Below are positions 1 to 8,091 of a stretch of 64,000 bases of DNA, piece after piece. Position 1 is the first letter of the stretch, and each line of letters begins with the position of its first letter. Source of the DNA: Mycolicibacterium duvalii (GTDB taxonomy: Bacteria > Actinomycetota > Actinomycetes > Mycobacteriales > Mycobacteriaceae). The stretch spans positions 4,898,001 through 4,962,000 of the forward strand of contig NZ_AP022563.1 of the NCBI RefSeq assembly GCF_010726645.1, given 5' to 3'. Under the pieces are notes generated by a model. That model saw only the letters and a program-made list of their open reading frames with translations, had not been told where the DNA came from and ran no database searches. The position numbers and the translations under genes were made by a program.

Positions 1-2
1 AT

Positions 3-1694
3 TCGATCGCGGCCGAGCTGGAGGCATCGGCAGGCCGGGCGCAGAACCGGGGTGGCATCGCCGCTGCCGCCGCCTTTCTGGCACGTGCCGCGGTGCTCAC
101 CGCCGATCCTGAGCTGCGCGGGAACCGTGCTCTGGCCGCGGCGCAGGCCAAACGGGACTCCGCGGCGGGCGCGGAGGCCTACGAGTTGCTCGCCATCGCC
201 GAGCTCGCACCGCTGTCCGAACTTCAACGCGCGCGGGCGGCGCGGTTGCGCGCCCAGATCGCATTCGTCAGCAGCCGCACGGGCGAGGCGGGCGCACCGT
301 CGGTCGGGGAGACCGCGCCCGCGTTGCTCGATGCCGCCAAACAACTGGAGGACGTCGACGACTTCGCCTCCCGGGAGTGCTATCTGGAGGCGTTTGCGGC
401 GCTCATGTACGCCGGTCGACTGGGCCAGCCCGGCGCGCTCGTCAACGCCGCCGAGGCGGCCCGCGAGGCGATGGGCCGCACCGCCGAACTGCCACGGGCC
501 GTGGACCTGTTCTTCCGGGGGATGACCGAGCGGATCGCCGGAGGCATCGGCGGCGGCGCGGCGCATATGCGCATCGCGCTGGATGCGATGTCCGCGCTGG
601 CCGACACTGATCCTGGCCAGCTGCGACGGTGGCTCGTCCCGGCGTTCCCGATCCTGCAGGAATCCGCGGCCCACGAACTGTGGGACGAGAACCTCGTCGA
701 CACGCTGTCGGCCGCAGTCGTCCGCCAGGCGCGCGCCAGTGGCGCGCTGGCCGGTCTTCCCCAAGCGCTGGTGTACCGGGCCGGCGTGCATGTGCTGTTC
801 GGCGAACTGAACACCGCCGCAACGCTGATCGCCGAGGCACACTCGATCACCGCGGCCACGACCCACGCCGGACCCGTCCGCTACTACTCCCTGGTGGTCG
901 CCGCATGGCGTGGTGATCCCGTGGACGCCACACCACTCATCGAGGCCGCCGCGGCCGACGGCGCTGCCCGCGGCGAAGGGCGACTGGTCGGGCTCACCGG
1001 GTACGCCGCTGCGGTGTTGTACAACGGTCTGGGCCGGTACCGGGAAGCCTTCACCGCGGCACAGGACGCCTGCGCCTACGAAGACCTGGGCTTCTACAGC
1101 TGGACATTGCACGAATTGGTCGAGGCCGCCGTCCACATCGGTGAGTGGGACACCGCGCAACAGGCCGTCGGTCGCATCGCCGAACGTGCTGGCGCCAGCG
1201 GAACTCCTTGGGGCCTCGGTGCGATGGCCCATGCGAGGGCGTTGCTGGCCGACGACGCCGACGCCGACCGATTGTTCACCGAGGCACTCGAGCAGTTGAG
1301 CCGCTCACGCGTGGTGGTGCACCGGGCGCGGACGCATCTCGGCTACGGCGAGTGGTTGCGGCGGGTCAATCGGCGCGGTGACGCCCGCCGGCACCTCAAA
1401 CAGGCCCACGACGTCTTCACCGGGATGGGAGCGCACGGTTATGCCGAGCGGGCCCGCCGGGAACTCGTCGCCGTCGGTGAGAAAGTCCGCAAGCAGCCGC
1501 TGAACGTTCACGACCCGCTGACCGCCCAGGAGACGCAGATCGCCCGGTTGGCTGCCGACGGGCTGACGAACGCCGAGATCGGCGCCGAGCTGTTCATCAG
1601 CGTCCACACCGTCGAATGGCATCTGCGGAAGGTCTTCGTCAAGCTCGGGATCGCCTCGCGCAGGCAGCTGCGCACGGTCACCTGGTCCCATTAG
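3..1694 (+). CDS. LuxR-family transcriptional regulator, C-terminal part (5' end outside window)
   Basis: The reading frame is open from the left edge to a TAG at 1692-1694, so the gene starts upstream. The visible 560 or so residues look like the TPR/alpha-helical middle of a large MalT/LAL-type regulator, rich in Ala/Leu helical pairs. They end in a LuxR/GerE helix-turn-helix: LTAQETQIARLAADGLTNAE, then ELFISVHTVEWHLRKVFVKL. In this family an N-terminal AAA ATPase module normally precedes the helical repeats; it would lie outside the window. The predicted role is an ATP-dependent cytoplasmic transcription activator with unknown signal and targets. The downstream ECF sigma gene begins 117 bases later on the same strand and could be co-transcribed, but no direct link is visible. 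Confidence 0.85.
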   Translation, partial: SIAAELEASAGRAQNRGGIAAAAAFLARAAVLTADPELRGNRALAAAQAKRDSAAGAEAYELLAIAELAPLSELQRARAARLRAQIAFVSSRTGEAGAPSVGETAPALLDAAKQLEDVDDFASRECYLEAFAALMYAGRLGQPGALVNAAEAAREAMGRTAELPRAVDLFFRGMTERIAGGIGGGAAHMRIALDAMSALADTDPGQLRRWLVPAFPILQESAAHELWDENLVDTLSAAVVRQARASGALAGLPQALVYRAGVHVLFGELNTAATLIAEAHSITAATTHAGPVRYYSLVVAAWRGDPVDATPLIEAAAADGAARGEGRLVGLTGYAAAVLYNGLGRYREAFTAAQDACAYEDLGFYSWTLHELVEAAVHIGEWDTAQQAVGRIAERAGASGTPWGLGAMAHARALLADDADADRLFTEALEQLSRSRVVVHRARTHLGYGEWLRRVNRRGDARRHLKQAHDVFTGMGAHGYAERARRELVAVGEKVRKQPLNVHDPLTAQETQIARLAADGLTNAEIGAELFISVHTVEWHLRKVFVKLGIASRRQLRTVTWSH

Positions 1695-1811
1695 GGGCGC
1701 CAGAACCAGGGGCCAGGACTACGGACTCTCAAGGGTCCCCCCGGAGCCGGTCACCGCCAGGCTGGATTCGACGGCCCGCCCGGGCCGGAGAACTTAACCG
1801 GAGGCAGTCCC

Positions 1812-2417
1812 ATGAAGGTCATCGACACCGACGATTCCAGAGAAGAACTCAAGGCCCGGTTCGCCGCCGAGGTCCTGCCGCTGACCGACGTGCTGCTCCG
1901 CGGTGCACGCCGGCTCACCCGCAACGAGGCCGACGCCGAAGACCTGGTGCAGGACACCCTGGTCCGCGCTTACGCCGGCTTCCGACACTTCCGGCTGGGC
2001 ACCAACGTCCAGGCTTGGCTGTTCCGGATCCAGTACAACCAGTGGATCAACGCCTACCGGTGGAAAGAGCGCCGGCCGGCCGAGGTGCTGTCCGACAGGA
2101 TCACCGACCGCGAGCTGGCCGGCTTCGGTGCGCACTCCTCGACCGGACCGCGCTCGGCCGAGGCCGAGCTGTTCGCTTCGATGCCCGACGACGACGTGCG
2201 CGACGCGATGGCGGAGCTCTCGGAAGGCTTCCGAACGGCGCTGTACTACGTCGACATCGAGGGCTACACCTACGCGCAGACTGCGACGTTGATGGGAATC
2301 CCGATCGGCACCGCGATGTCCCGGGTGTCGCGGGCACGCAGCCAGTTGCGCCGGACGCTGGCCGACAGCGCCTGCGCACGCGGCGGTTTCGTGGCCGTTG
2401 CTGAGTACGCGGCCTGA
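1812..2417 (+). CDS. ECF RNA polymerase sigma factor (SigH/RpoE-like), orphan
   Basis: This 201-residue protein has both ECF sigma regions. Region 2 (about residues 25-90) carries RNEADAEDLVQDTLVRAYAG and a WLFRIQYN -10 recognition helix. Region 4 (about 135-185) carries YVDIEGYTYAQTATLMGIPI and TAMSRVSRARSQLRR. The first part resembles mycobacterial SigH. The ATG start is supported by GGAGGC at 1800-1805. It would direct core RNA polymerase to a dedicated promoter set. No anti-sigma gene follows: the next gene is convergent and metabolic, so control must come from elsewhere or from the upstream LuxR regulator. Regulon unknown. Confidence 0.88.
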   Translation: MKVIDTDDSREELKARFAAEVLPLTDVLLRGARRLTRNEADAEDLVQDTLVRAYAGFRHFRLGTNVQAWLFRIQYNQWINAYRWKERRPAEVLSDRITDRELAGFGAHSSTGPRSAEAELFASMPDDDVRDAMAELSEGFRTALYYVDIEGYTYAQTATLMGIPIGTAMSRVSRARSQLRRTLADSACARGGFVAVAEYAA

Positions 2418-2443
2418 GGGCACATCGGGACCGCGATCGTGGG

Positions 2444-3232
2444 TCAGCGGCGCGCCACCGGGACGTTGAGCTTGCTGTCGGGTCCCTGCACCGTCGGGAA
2501 ATCCATGGGCCAAGGCGCTTTTCCGTGCTGCGCCACCCAGCACGATCCGGTCGCTTCAGCCGGAGCGGCGAGCGCCACCATGACCGCATCGGCGATCGCC
2601 TCCGGCTCCATGACGGGGACGCCGAGGCCCTCGACCAGCCCCCGCCGGTCGCCCAGCACGCCGGTCTCGGTGATGCCGGGGCAGATGGTGTGCACGGCAA
2701 TGCGTTCCGCGGCCAGGTTCGCGGCCACGGAGCGCATGAAGCCGACGACGGCGTGCTTGCCGAGAGCGTAGACCGGGTCGGGATGCCACGGCACCAGCCC
2801 GGCCAGCGACGACGTCGCCAGGATCATGCGGTCTCCGGCTGGTAGCGACCGCATGGTCCGCACGGCGGCGCGCACACCGAAGACCACGCCATCGACGTTG
2901 ACGCCGACCGACCGCCGGTACTGCGTCAGGTCCAGTTCGGCGATGTCGCCGCCCCACCGAATGGAGATACCGGCGTTGAGGAAGGCGAGGTCCAAGCCGC
3001 CGAGGTCGGCGACACAGGTCGCGAACACTTCCTCCACCTGTTCGGGATCGGTGACGTCGCAGCGTAATCCGACACCGCCCAGCGGCGCGGCGACGGCCGA
3101 GGCGGCGGCGCCGTCGATATCGAGCACGCATACCCGCATGCCGTCGGCGGCCAAGCGCACCGCGGTGGCGCGGCCGATACCGGAGGCACCGCCGGTGATC
3201 AGGGCCACCCGGCCACGCAGCTCCCTGGTCAC
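2444..3232 (-). CDS. SDR-family NAD(P)-dependent oxidoreductase
   Basis: A 262-residue classical short-chain dehydrogenase. The cofactor loop TGGASGIG is at residues 13-20, the NAG motif (FLNAGIS) near 90, the catalytic Ser in LATSSLAG, and YxxxK in VYALGKHA. I chose the GTG at 3232-3230 because its first bases overlap the upstream gene's TGA (GTGA) and it puts TGGASGIG at the usual distance from the N-terminus; longer readings run through the upstream gene. It is translationally coupled to the SnoaL-like gene. It probably oxidises or reduces an alcohol/ketone intermediate in the pathway encoded by this cluster; substrate unknown. Confidence 0.9.
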   Translation of the reverse strand: MTRELRGRVALITGGASGIGRATAVRLAADGMRVCVLDIDGAAASAVAAPLGGVGLRCDVTDPEQVEEVFATCVADLGGLDLAFLNAGISIRWGGDIAELDLTQYRRSVGVNVDGVVFGVRAAVRTMRSLPAGDRMILATSSLAGLVPWHPDPVYALGKHAVVGFMRSVAANLAAERIAVHTICPGITETGVLGDRRGLVEGLGVPVMEPEAIADAVMVALAAPAEATGSCWVAQHGKAPWPMDFPTVQGPDSKLNVPVARR

Positions 3233-3783
3233 CACCGGTCTACGGGATCGTCCAGCTTCAGCGGGCGCAGGTAGGAAGCGTCGGTCTTGTCCCACGTGCC
3301 CTTGATGAAACCCTGCACCGCACCCTTGCCGAGGATCGACGAGTCGCCGCTGATCATCCACTCGATGGTGCAGCGGCGCAGCGCGATCTTCCAGACCCCG
3401 TCGCGCCGCTCGAGCCGGTCGAGATAGCGTCCGCCCATCAGCGACACCACCTTGCCGCCCTTGACCCGCATCGCACCCATCACGTAGCTCTCGGCGTGTG
3501 CCTCGTCGCCATTGATCTCGCAGGTGTGCGTGGTGATGTTGTGCAGATGGTCCTCGAACACCGCGGTGTGGGCCTGGTTGGCCCACTCTCCGTACTCCGG
3601 ACCGGTTTTCACGGTCGGTCCGTGCTCGTCGACGCCATCGGAGAAGTAGACACTGCCCATCAGTTCGGCGTCATGCCGGTCGTGACCGCGGGCCTGGTTC
3701 ATCACGCAGTCGAGGATCGCCGTGCGGTCCTCCAGGTACTGCACGCGCCTGCGGAGCTGCTCGAGTTCGTCGGTAGCCGTCAT
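3229..3783 (-). CDS. SnoaL-like (NTF2-fold) protein
   Basis: A 184-residue protein beginning MTATDELEQLRRRVQYLEDR, a short helix, followed by an NTF2-like/SnoaL_4 domain. Recognisable features are ILDCVMNQARGHDRHDAELM, HTCEINGDEAHAESYVMGAM and RYLDRLERRDGVWKIALRRC. Such proteins act as small hydratases, isomerases or cyclases, or as non-catalytic partners in steroid and aromatic catabolism. The start is supported by GAAGGA six bases upstream. It is first in a two-gene operon with the SDR, divergent from the flavin monooxygenase. An operator-like palindrome (3817-3832) lies 34 bases upstream of its ATG. Function not assignable more precisely. Confidence 0.82.
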   Translation of the reverse strand: MTATDELEQLRRRVQYLEDRTAILDCVMNQARGHDRHDAELMGSVYFSDGVDEHGPTVKTGPEYGEWANQAHTAVFEDHLHNITTHTCEINGDEAHAESYVMGAMRVKGGKVVSLMGGRYLDRLERRDGVWKIALRRCTIEWMISGDSSILGKGAVQGFIKGTWDKTDASYLRPLKLDDPVDRW

Positions 3784-3816
3784 GGTGTTCCTTCTCGGGT
3801 GTGGACAGATACGATG

Positions 3817-3832
3817 TTGTACGAATGTATAG
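3817..3832. promoter_or_regulatory. Operator-like palindrome, site 1
   Basis: TTGTACGAATGTATAG: TGTAC and a GTAYA-type half separated by four bases. It lies in the 142-base divergent region between the SnoaL-like gene and the flavin monooxygenase. It matches sites at 3866-3881 and 6530-6545 (consensus YTGTACNNNNGTAYAG). Inferred to bind the TetR protein encoded at 5885-6505. Confidence 0.6.
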
Positions 3833-3865
3833 CACACGAGGACTCCCGGCCTTAGAACGAGTCCG

Positions 3866-3881
3866 CTGTACGCATGTACAG
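3866..3881. promoter_or_regulatory. Operator-like palindrome, site 2
   Basis: CTGTACGCATGTACAG has perfect 6-bp arms around GCAT and is the best copy of the three. Its centre is 49 bp from site 1 and it ends 44 bases before the flavin monooxygenase start, a position suited to controlling the rightward promoter. Inferred TetR operator. Confidence 0.65.
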
Positions 3882-3925
3882 TGCGCGAACTGCTGTGCCG
3901 CGAACTACAGAAGGGTTTCGCTCCC

Positions 3926-5296
3926 ATGTCGCGAAGAATGATTTTCACGCTGTTGGTAATGAACTCAGTCGGGCACAACTTCCACGGCGCGTGGCGTCAC
4001 CCGCGCGCATGCAACCGCGACTACAAGACCTTCGACCTATGGGTGGACCTGGCCCGCAAGGCTGAGGCGGCGAAGATCGACGCGTTCTTCTTCACCGACG
4101 TCCTGGGCGTGGCGGGCCAGTACAACGGTTCGTCCGACGTGGTGTTCGAGCAGGCCATGAACGTTCCCATCGGAGACTGCACGATGCTGATACCCGCAAT
4201 GGCGAGCAGCACCGAGAACATCGGGTTCCTCTACACCAGTTCGGTTATCCAACAACACCCGTTCGTGTTCGCGCGTCAGGTATCGACGCTCGATCGCCTC
4301 ACCAATGGCCGGGTCGGATGGAACATCGTCACCTCCGCAAACGAGCGCGCATTCGCCAACCTGGGAGTCCCCGGCGGCATGTCTCACGAGGACCGTTACG
4401 CGTGGGCCGAGGAGTACGTCGATGTCGCATACAAGCTCTGGGAGGGATCCTGGGACGTGGACGCGGTCCTCGATGACCCCACTCGTGGCATCTACACTGA
4501 TCCCTCGAAGGTCCACGACATCAACCACGTCGGCAAGCGCTACCGCGTCCAGGGTTACAACATGATGGAGCCCTCACCACAGCGCGTGCCCGTGCTCGCG
4601 CAGGCGGGCGGATCACCCGCCGGCCTGGACTTCGCCAGCCGGCACGCAGAGTTGATGTTCCTTTCGGCGTTCACTCCGGAGGCCATCGCCCAACAGGTCG
4701 GCACAGTGCGGGATCTGGCGCGCGAGCGCGGCCGCCATGCCGCAGACATCCGGTTCCTCCAGGGGCTGATGTTCGTCGTCGGATCCACTGATGAGGAAGC
4801 CAACAGAAAGTGGATGGAGCTGGAGGAGTGGCGCAGTCAGGAGGCGCAGACCGCCTATTTCGCCAGCCTCAGCGGCATGGATCTCGGCCAGTACGACCCC
4901 ACGACGCCACTGGTGGCGCTCATCGACGAAATGCCCGGAATTCAAGGAGCATTTTTGTCGCTGATCAACGCATGGCCCGAGGGCGGTACGCCGACCATTC
5001 AGGACTTCCTGAGCACGATGTCACTGCCGCAGATGGTGGTGGGATCACCGGAGACCATCGCCTCCAGGCTGTCAGAATTCCAGAGTGCGGGTGTCGACGG
5101 CGTGCAGATCATGAACATCCTGATGCCCGAGAGTTACGACGAGTTCTTCACCCATGTCGTTCCCGTCCTGCAGGACAAAGGCCTCATGCAGACCGAGTAC
5201 CAGCCAGGCACGTTACGGCAGAAGATATTCGGCACCGAGTCACCGCACATCTCCTCGCGTCACCCCGCATTCGGATACCGAGGTCTGTTCAGCTGA
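3926..5296 (+). CDS. LLM-class FMN-dependent monooxygenase (NtaA/SnaA/DszA type)
   Basis: A 456-residue bacterial-luciferase-fold monooxygenase. Family landmarks are the N-terminal NSVGHNFHGAWRHP segment, FFFTDVLGVAG, RQVSTLDRLTNGRVGWNIVT, the SANERAFANLG loop, VPVLAQAGGSPAGLDFA, and a C-terminal PESYDEFFTHVVPVLQDKGL. Length matches the NtaA/DszA group (about 440-470). I chose the ATG at 3926 with AGAAGGG upstream; an earlier in-frame GTG at 3881 would overlap the operator. Such enzymes use FMNH2 from a separate reductase to oxygenate sulfur, amine or hydrocarbon substrates; an FMN reductase gene follows directly. Substrate unknown. Confidence 0.9.
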   Translation: MSRRMIFTLLVMNSVGHNFHGAWRHPRACNRDYKTFDLWVDLARKAEAAKIDAFFFTDVLGVAGQYNGSSDVVFEQAMNVPIGDCTMLIPAMASSTENIGFLYTSSVIQQHPFVFARQVSTLDRLTNGRVGWNIVTSANERAFANLGVPGGMSHEDRYAWAEEYVDVAYKLWEGSWDVDAVLDDPTRGIYTDPSKVHDINHVGKRYRVQGYNMMEPSPQRVPVLAQAGGSPAGLDFASRHAELMFLSAFTPEAIAQQVGTVRDLARERGRHAADIRFLQGLMFVVGSTDEEANRKWMELEEWRSQEAQTAYFASLSGMDLGQYDPTTPLVALIDEMPGIQGAFLSLINAWPEGGTPTIQDFLSTMSLPQMVVGSPETIASRLSEFQSAGVDGVQIMNILMPESYDEFFTHVVPVLQDKGLMQTEYQPGTLRQKIFGTESPHISSRHPAFGYRGLFS

Positions 5297-5310
5297 CGAG
5301 GGCATCGAGA

Positions 5311-5883
5311 GTGCGTTCCGTGCGGGTCACGATCATGGTTTTGCTGGGGAGTCTGCGTGAGGGGTCGATCAACCGTCAGCTGGTCGAGACGGCCGTCGAA
5401 TCTGCGCCCACGGAGGTAGATCTGCAGCTGTTCGACCGAATCGGCGAGCTACCGTTCTACAACGAGGACATCGATACGCAGGATGCGCCGGAACCGGTGA
5501 TGGCGCTGCGCGCGGCCGCGGCCGAGGCCGCTGCGGCGTTAGTGGCGACACCCGAATACAACGGCACCATCCCGGCCGTGTTGAAGAACGCGATCGACTG
5601 GCTTTCGCGCCCCTGGGGAAACGGCGCGCTCAAGGGCAAACCGCTTGTCGTCGTGGGCGTTGCGCGAGGGAGGTATGGCGGCTCGTGGGCGCACGACGAG
5701 ACACGCAAGTCATTCGGTATCGCAGGGGCGAAGGTGCTCGACGAAGTCAGGTTGTCGACGCCCACCGAAGTGCTCGGTGGACTGCATCCGCGGGAGAACC
5801 GTGAACTCGCGACGGCACTGCGATCCGTCGTCGAGAAGCTGGTCGTCGAGGCGGCGGAGCGCGGCCTGCCGCCAAGCCGCTGA
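5311..5883 (+). CDS. NADPH-dependent FMN reductase (flavin supply for the monooxygenase)
   Basis: A 190-residue flavodoxin-fold reductase. It has the FMN phosphate loop GSLREGSINRQLVE near the N-terminus and the PEYNGTIPAVLKNAIDWLSRP signature of the NADPH-dependent FMN/azoreductase family. The GTG at 5311 has GAGGG nine bases upstream; GTG 5320 and ATG 5335 are possible alternatives. It begins 14 bases after the monooxygenase stop, so the two genes form a likely two-component monooxygenase operon in which this protein supplies reduced FMN. It is convergent with the TetR gene, stops two bases apart. Confidence 0.87.
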   Translation: MRSVRVTIMVLLGSLREGSINRQLVETAVESAPTEVDLQLFDRIGELPFYNEDIDTQDAPEPVMALRAAAAEAAAALVATPEYNGTIPAVLKNAIDWLSRPWGNGALKGKPLVVVGVARGRYGGSWAHDETRKSFGIAGAKVLDEVRLSTPTEVLGGLHPRENRELATALRSVVEKLVVEAAERGLPPSR

Positions 5884-5884
5884 G

Positions 5885-6505
5885 TCAGCGGGATCGTTTG
5901 CGGGCCAAGGATTTCGGCTTCGGCTCGATCGAGTCGAGGTAGCCTTCGAACGCCTCGGTGAGCTCGGCGTGGGCGGATTCCACGCCGACGCCCTTCTCCA
6001 GATTCAGGAACTTGGGCAGGCTCGAGATCAGCAGCTGCAACGCGGGCAGTGAGAGATCGCCCCAGGGCCGGGCGCCCTCGCCGAACTTGGCGGTCAGCGC
6101 CTCCAGTTGCAGCTTGCGGACGCCTTCGGTGACCGCGGCGATCTCGGTGCGGATGGACTTGCGGTGGTTGGCCAGCGCCATGAACTCGGTGATCAGCGTG
6201 CCGGTGGCCTCGTCCCAGCTGTACTCCCACAGCGCGCGCAGCGGATCGTCGGTGCGCTTGGCCAGGATCTTGTCGAGGTAGGCGAGGTTCCGTTCGGAGT
6301 AGCGGCGAATCGCGGCGACGAAGATGTCGTCGAGGCTGGGGAAGTAGTACTGCACCAGGCTCGGCGTGACCCCGGCCTTCGCCGCCAGCGCGCGGTAGGT
6401 GACGCTCGCGTATCCCTCTTCGAGCATCATCGTCTCGACGCAGTCCAGCAGGGTGTCGCGGGTCTTGGACGTTTCGGCGCCGACGCGCCGCGACGAGGTC
6501 GCCAT
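5885..6505 (-). CDS. TetR-family transcriptional regulator
   Basis: A 206-residue TetR regulator. The N-terminal helix-turn-helix (about residues 15-60) reads RDTLLDCVETMMLEEGYASV, then TYRALAAKAGVTPSLVQYYF. A helical ligand-binding domain follows, ending in a basic tail (KPKSLARKRSR). It probably represses the adjacent monooxygenase/SDR genes and itself: a palindrome matching the two sites in the 3784-3925 divergent promoter region lies 25 bases upstream of its own ATG (6530-6545). The inducing ligand is unknown, presumably the cluster's substrate. Confidence 0.9.
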   Translation of the reverse strand: MATSSRRVGAETSKTRDTLLDCVETMMLEEGYASVTYRALAAKAGVTPSLVQYYFPSLDDIFVAAIRRYSERNLAYLDKILAKRTDDPLRALWEYSWDEATGTLITEFMALANHRKSIRTEIAAVTEGVRKLQLEALTAKFGEGARPWGDLSLPALQLLISSLPKFLNLEKGVGVESAHAELTEAFEGYLDSIEPKPKSLARKRSR

Positions 6506-6529
6506 GACCGTATTTTGTCATCCACTTCG

Positions 6530-6545
6530 GCTGTACTGCCGTATA
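6530..6545. promoter_or_regulatory. Operator-like palindrome, site 3 (upstream of tetR)
   Basis: CTGTACTGCCGTATAG, 25 bases upstream of the TetR start. It shares both half-sites and the four-base spacer with the sites at 3817 and 3866, suggesting autoregulation by the adjacent TetR. Confidence 0.6.
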
Positions 6546-6688
6546 GCGGCGCTCGCCTCGCCGACCGCCGTCGCCGCGCGGCGTCGGTACTGTGGTGGGC
6601 AACTTATCTCCGAAGGGGTGCGCAGAGCCGCGATGGACGGATCGTCCGACAGTCCGGGGTCATGTCTGGACCCGCAGAGGGCACTCAC

Positions 6689-8091
6689 GTGATCGGCGCC
6701 GTGCTGACGTTGCTGCTGGGCATCGTCGTGATTCTGGCGATCATCGCGGCCAACGGGTACTTCGTCGCCCAGGAGTTCGCCTACATGTCGGTGGACCGGT
6801 CGAGGCTCGCCGCCCGCGCCGAGGCGGGGGACCGCGCGGCGCAGCGCGCGCTGAAGGTGACGCGCCGGACGTCGTTCATGCTCTCCGGCGCCCAACTGGG
6901 CATCACCGTCACCGGCCTGCTGGTCGGCTACGTGGCCGAGCCTCTCGTGGGTGAGTCCCTGGGTGTGCTGCTCGGCGGGGCCGGGGTGCCGGCCGCGGTG
7001 AGCATCTCGGTCGGCACAGTGCTCGCGCTGGCCGTCGCCACCGTCGTGCAGATGATCTTCGGAGAGCTCTATCCGAAGAACCTGGCGATCGCCAACCCCG
7101 AGCCGCTCGCTCGTCGCCTGGCCCGGTCGACCACGGCTTACCTCACCGTCTTCGGCTGGCTGATCACCGTGTTCGATCATGCCGCCAACGCGTTGCTGCG
7201 AGTGCTGCGGGTCGAGCCGGTGCACGACGTGGACACCACCGCGACCGCCGAGGATCTCGGGCGCATCGTGGCCGACTCCCGCGACAGCGGCGACCTGCCC
7301 GAGGAGCTGTCCATCCTCATCGACCGCGTGCTCGATTTCCCGGATCGCGACGTCGAGCACGCGATGATCCCGCGGTCGCAGGTCAGCGTGGTCACCCCGG
7401 ACACCACCCTCGCGCAGGCCCGGGTCCGGATGGCGGAGGCGCACACGCGCTACCCGGTCATCTCCGACACCGAGGAGCCCCTCGGGGTGATCCAGCTCGC
7501 CGACCTGCTCGCCCGTACGGTCCCCGACGACGCCCCGGTCCGGTCGATCATGCGGTCGCCGCTGGTGCTGCCGACGCTGATGTCACTGCGGACGCGTTGG
7601 CGCAGATGACGCGAGCACACAGCGAACTCGCCTGCGTGATCGACGAGTACGGCGGCTTCGCCGGCATCCTCACCGTCGAGGACCTCGCCGAGGAGTTCGT
7701 CGGTGAGCTCACCGACGAGCACGACGAGCAACCGCCACCGGGTATCGAGACCGAGCGGGAGGCGACCTGGCGCATGGACGGCGACGTCCACGTCGACGAA
7801 GTCGAGCGGGCGATCGGCTACCGCCTGCCCGAGGGCGACTACGAGACGCTGTCCGGGCTGCTGATCGCCGCCGGCGGCCAGCTGCCCGCCATCGGCGAGA
7901 CGGTGCAGATCGATCTGCCCACCGACCCGCGCGATTTGCTGCTCGAGGAGCCGGTGCGCCGAGCGCTGCAGGTCGAGGTGCTCGAAGTCTCCCGGCACGT
8001 GCCGAGCGAGGTGCTGGTGCGCCTGACCGAGAGCACCGACACCGACGACGGCGCGGACCAAGCCGACGAGACCGGGGAGGGGGAGCGGTGA
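6689..8091 (+). pseudogene. CNNM/CorC-family (DUF21-CBS) membrane protein, frameshifted
   Basis: The first 307 codons encode a DUF21/CNNM transmembrane domain (from VIGAVLTLLLGIVVILAIIA; FGELYPKNLAIANPEPLARR), then a CBS pair (HAMIPRSQVSVV; RYPVISDTEEPLGVIQLADL). That frame stops at 7607-7609. The missing continuation, QMTRAHSELACVIDEYGGFA, then GILTVEDLAEEFVGEL and a CorC/HlyC C-terminal domain, is in the next frame and runs to 8091. A single missing C near 7589 (expected CTGCCGGACGCG, seen CTGCGGACGCG) explains the break. An intact family member would be a membrane protein linked to Mg/Co homeostasis. The GTG start at 6689 has GAGGG upstream; an ATG at 6662 is an alternative. It may be a true mutation or a sequencing error. 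Confidence 0.8.

Noticed and set aside
2444..3586. A 380-residue SDR with a 118-residue N-terminal extension
   Set aside because: The extra part is the out-of-frame shadow of the SnoaL-like gene; the GTG at 3232 with a GTGA overlap is the natural start.
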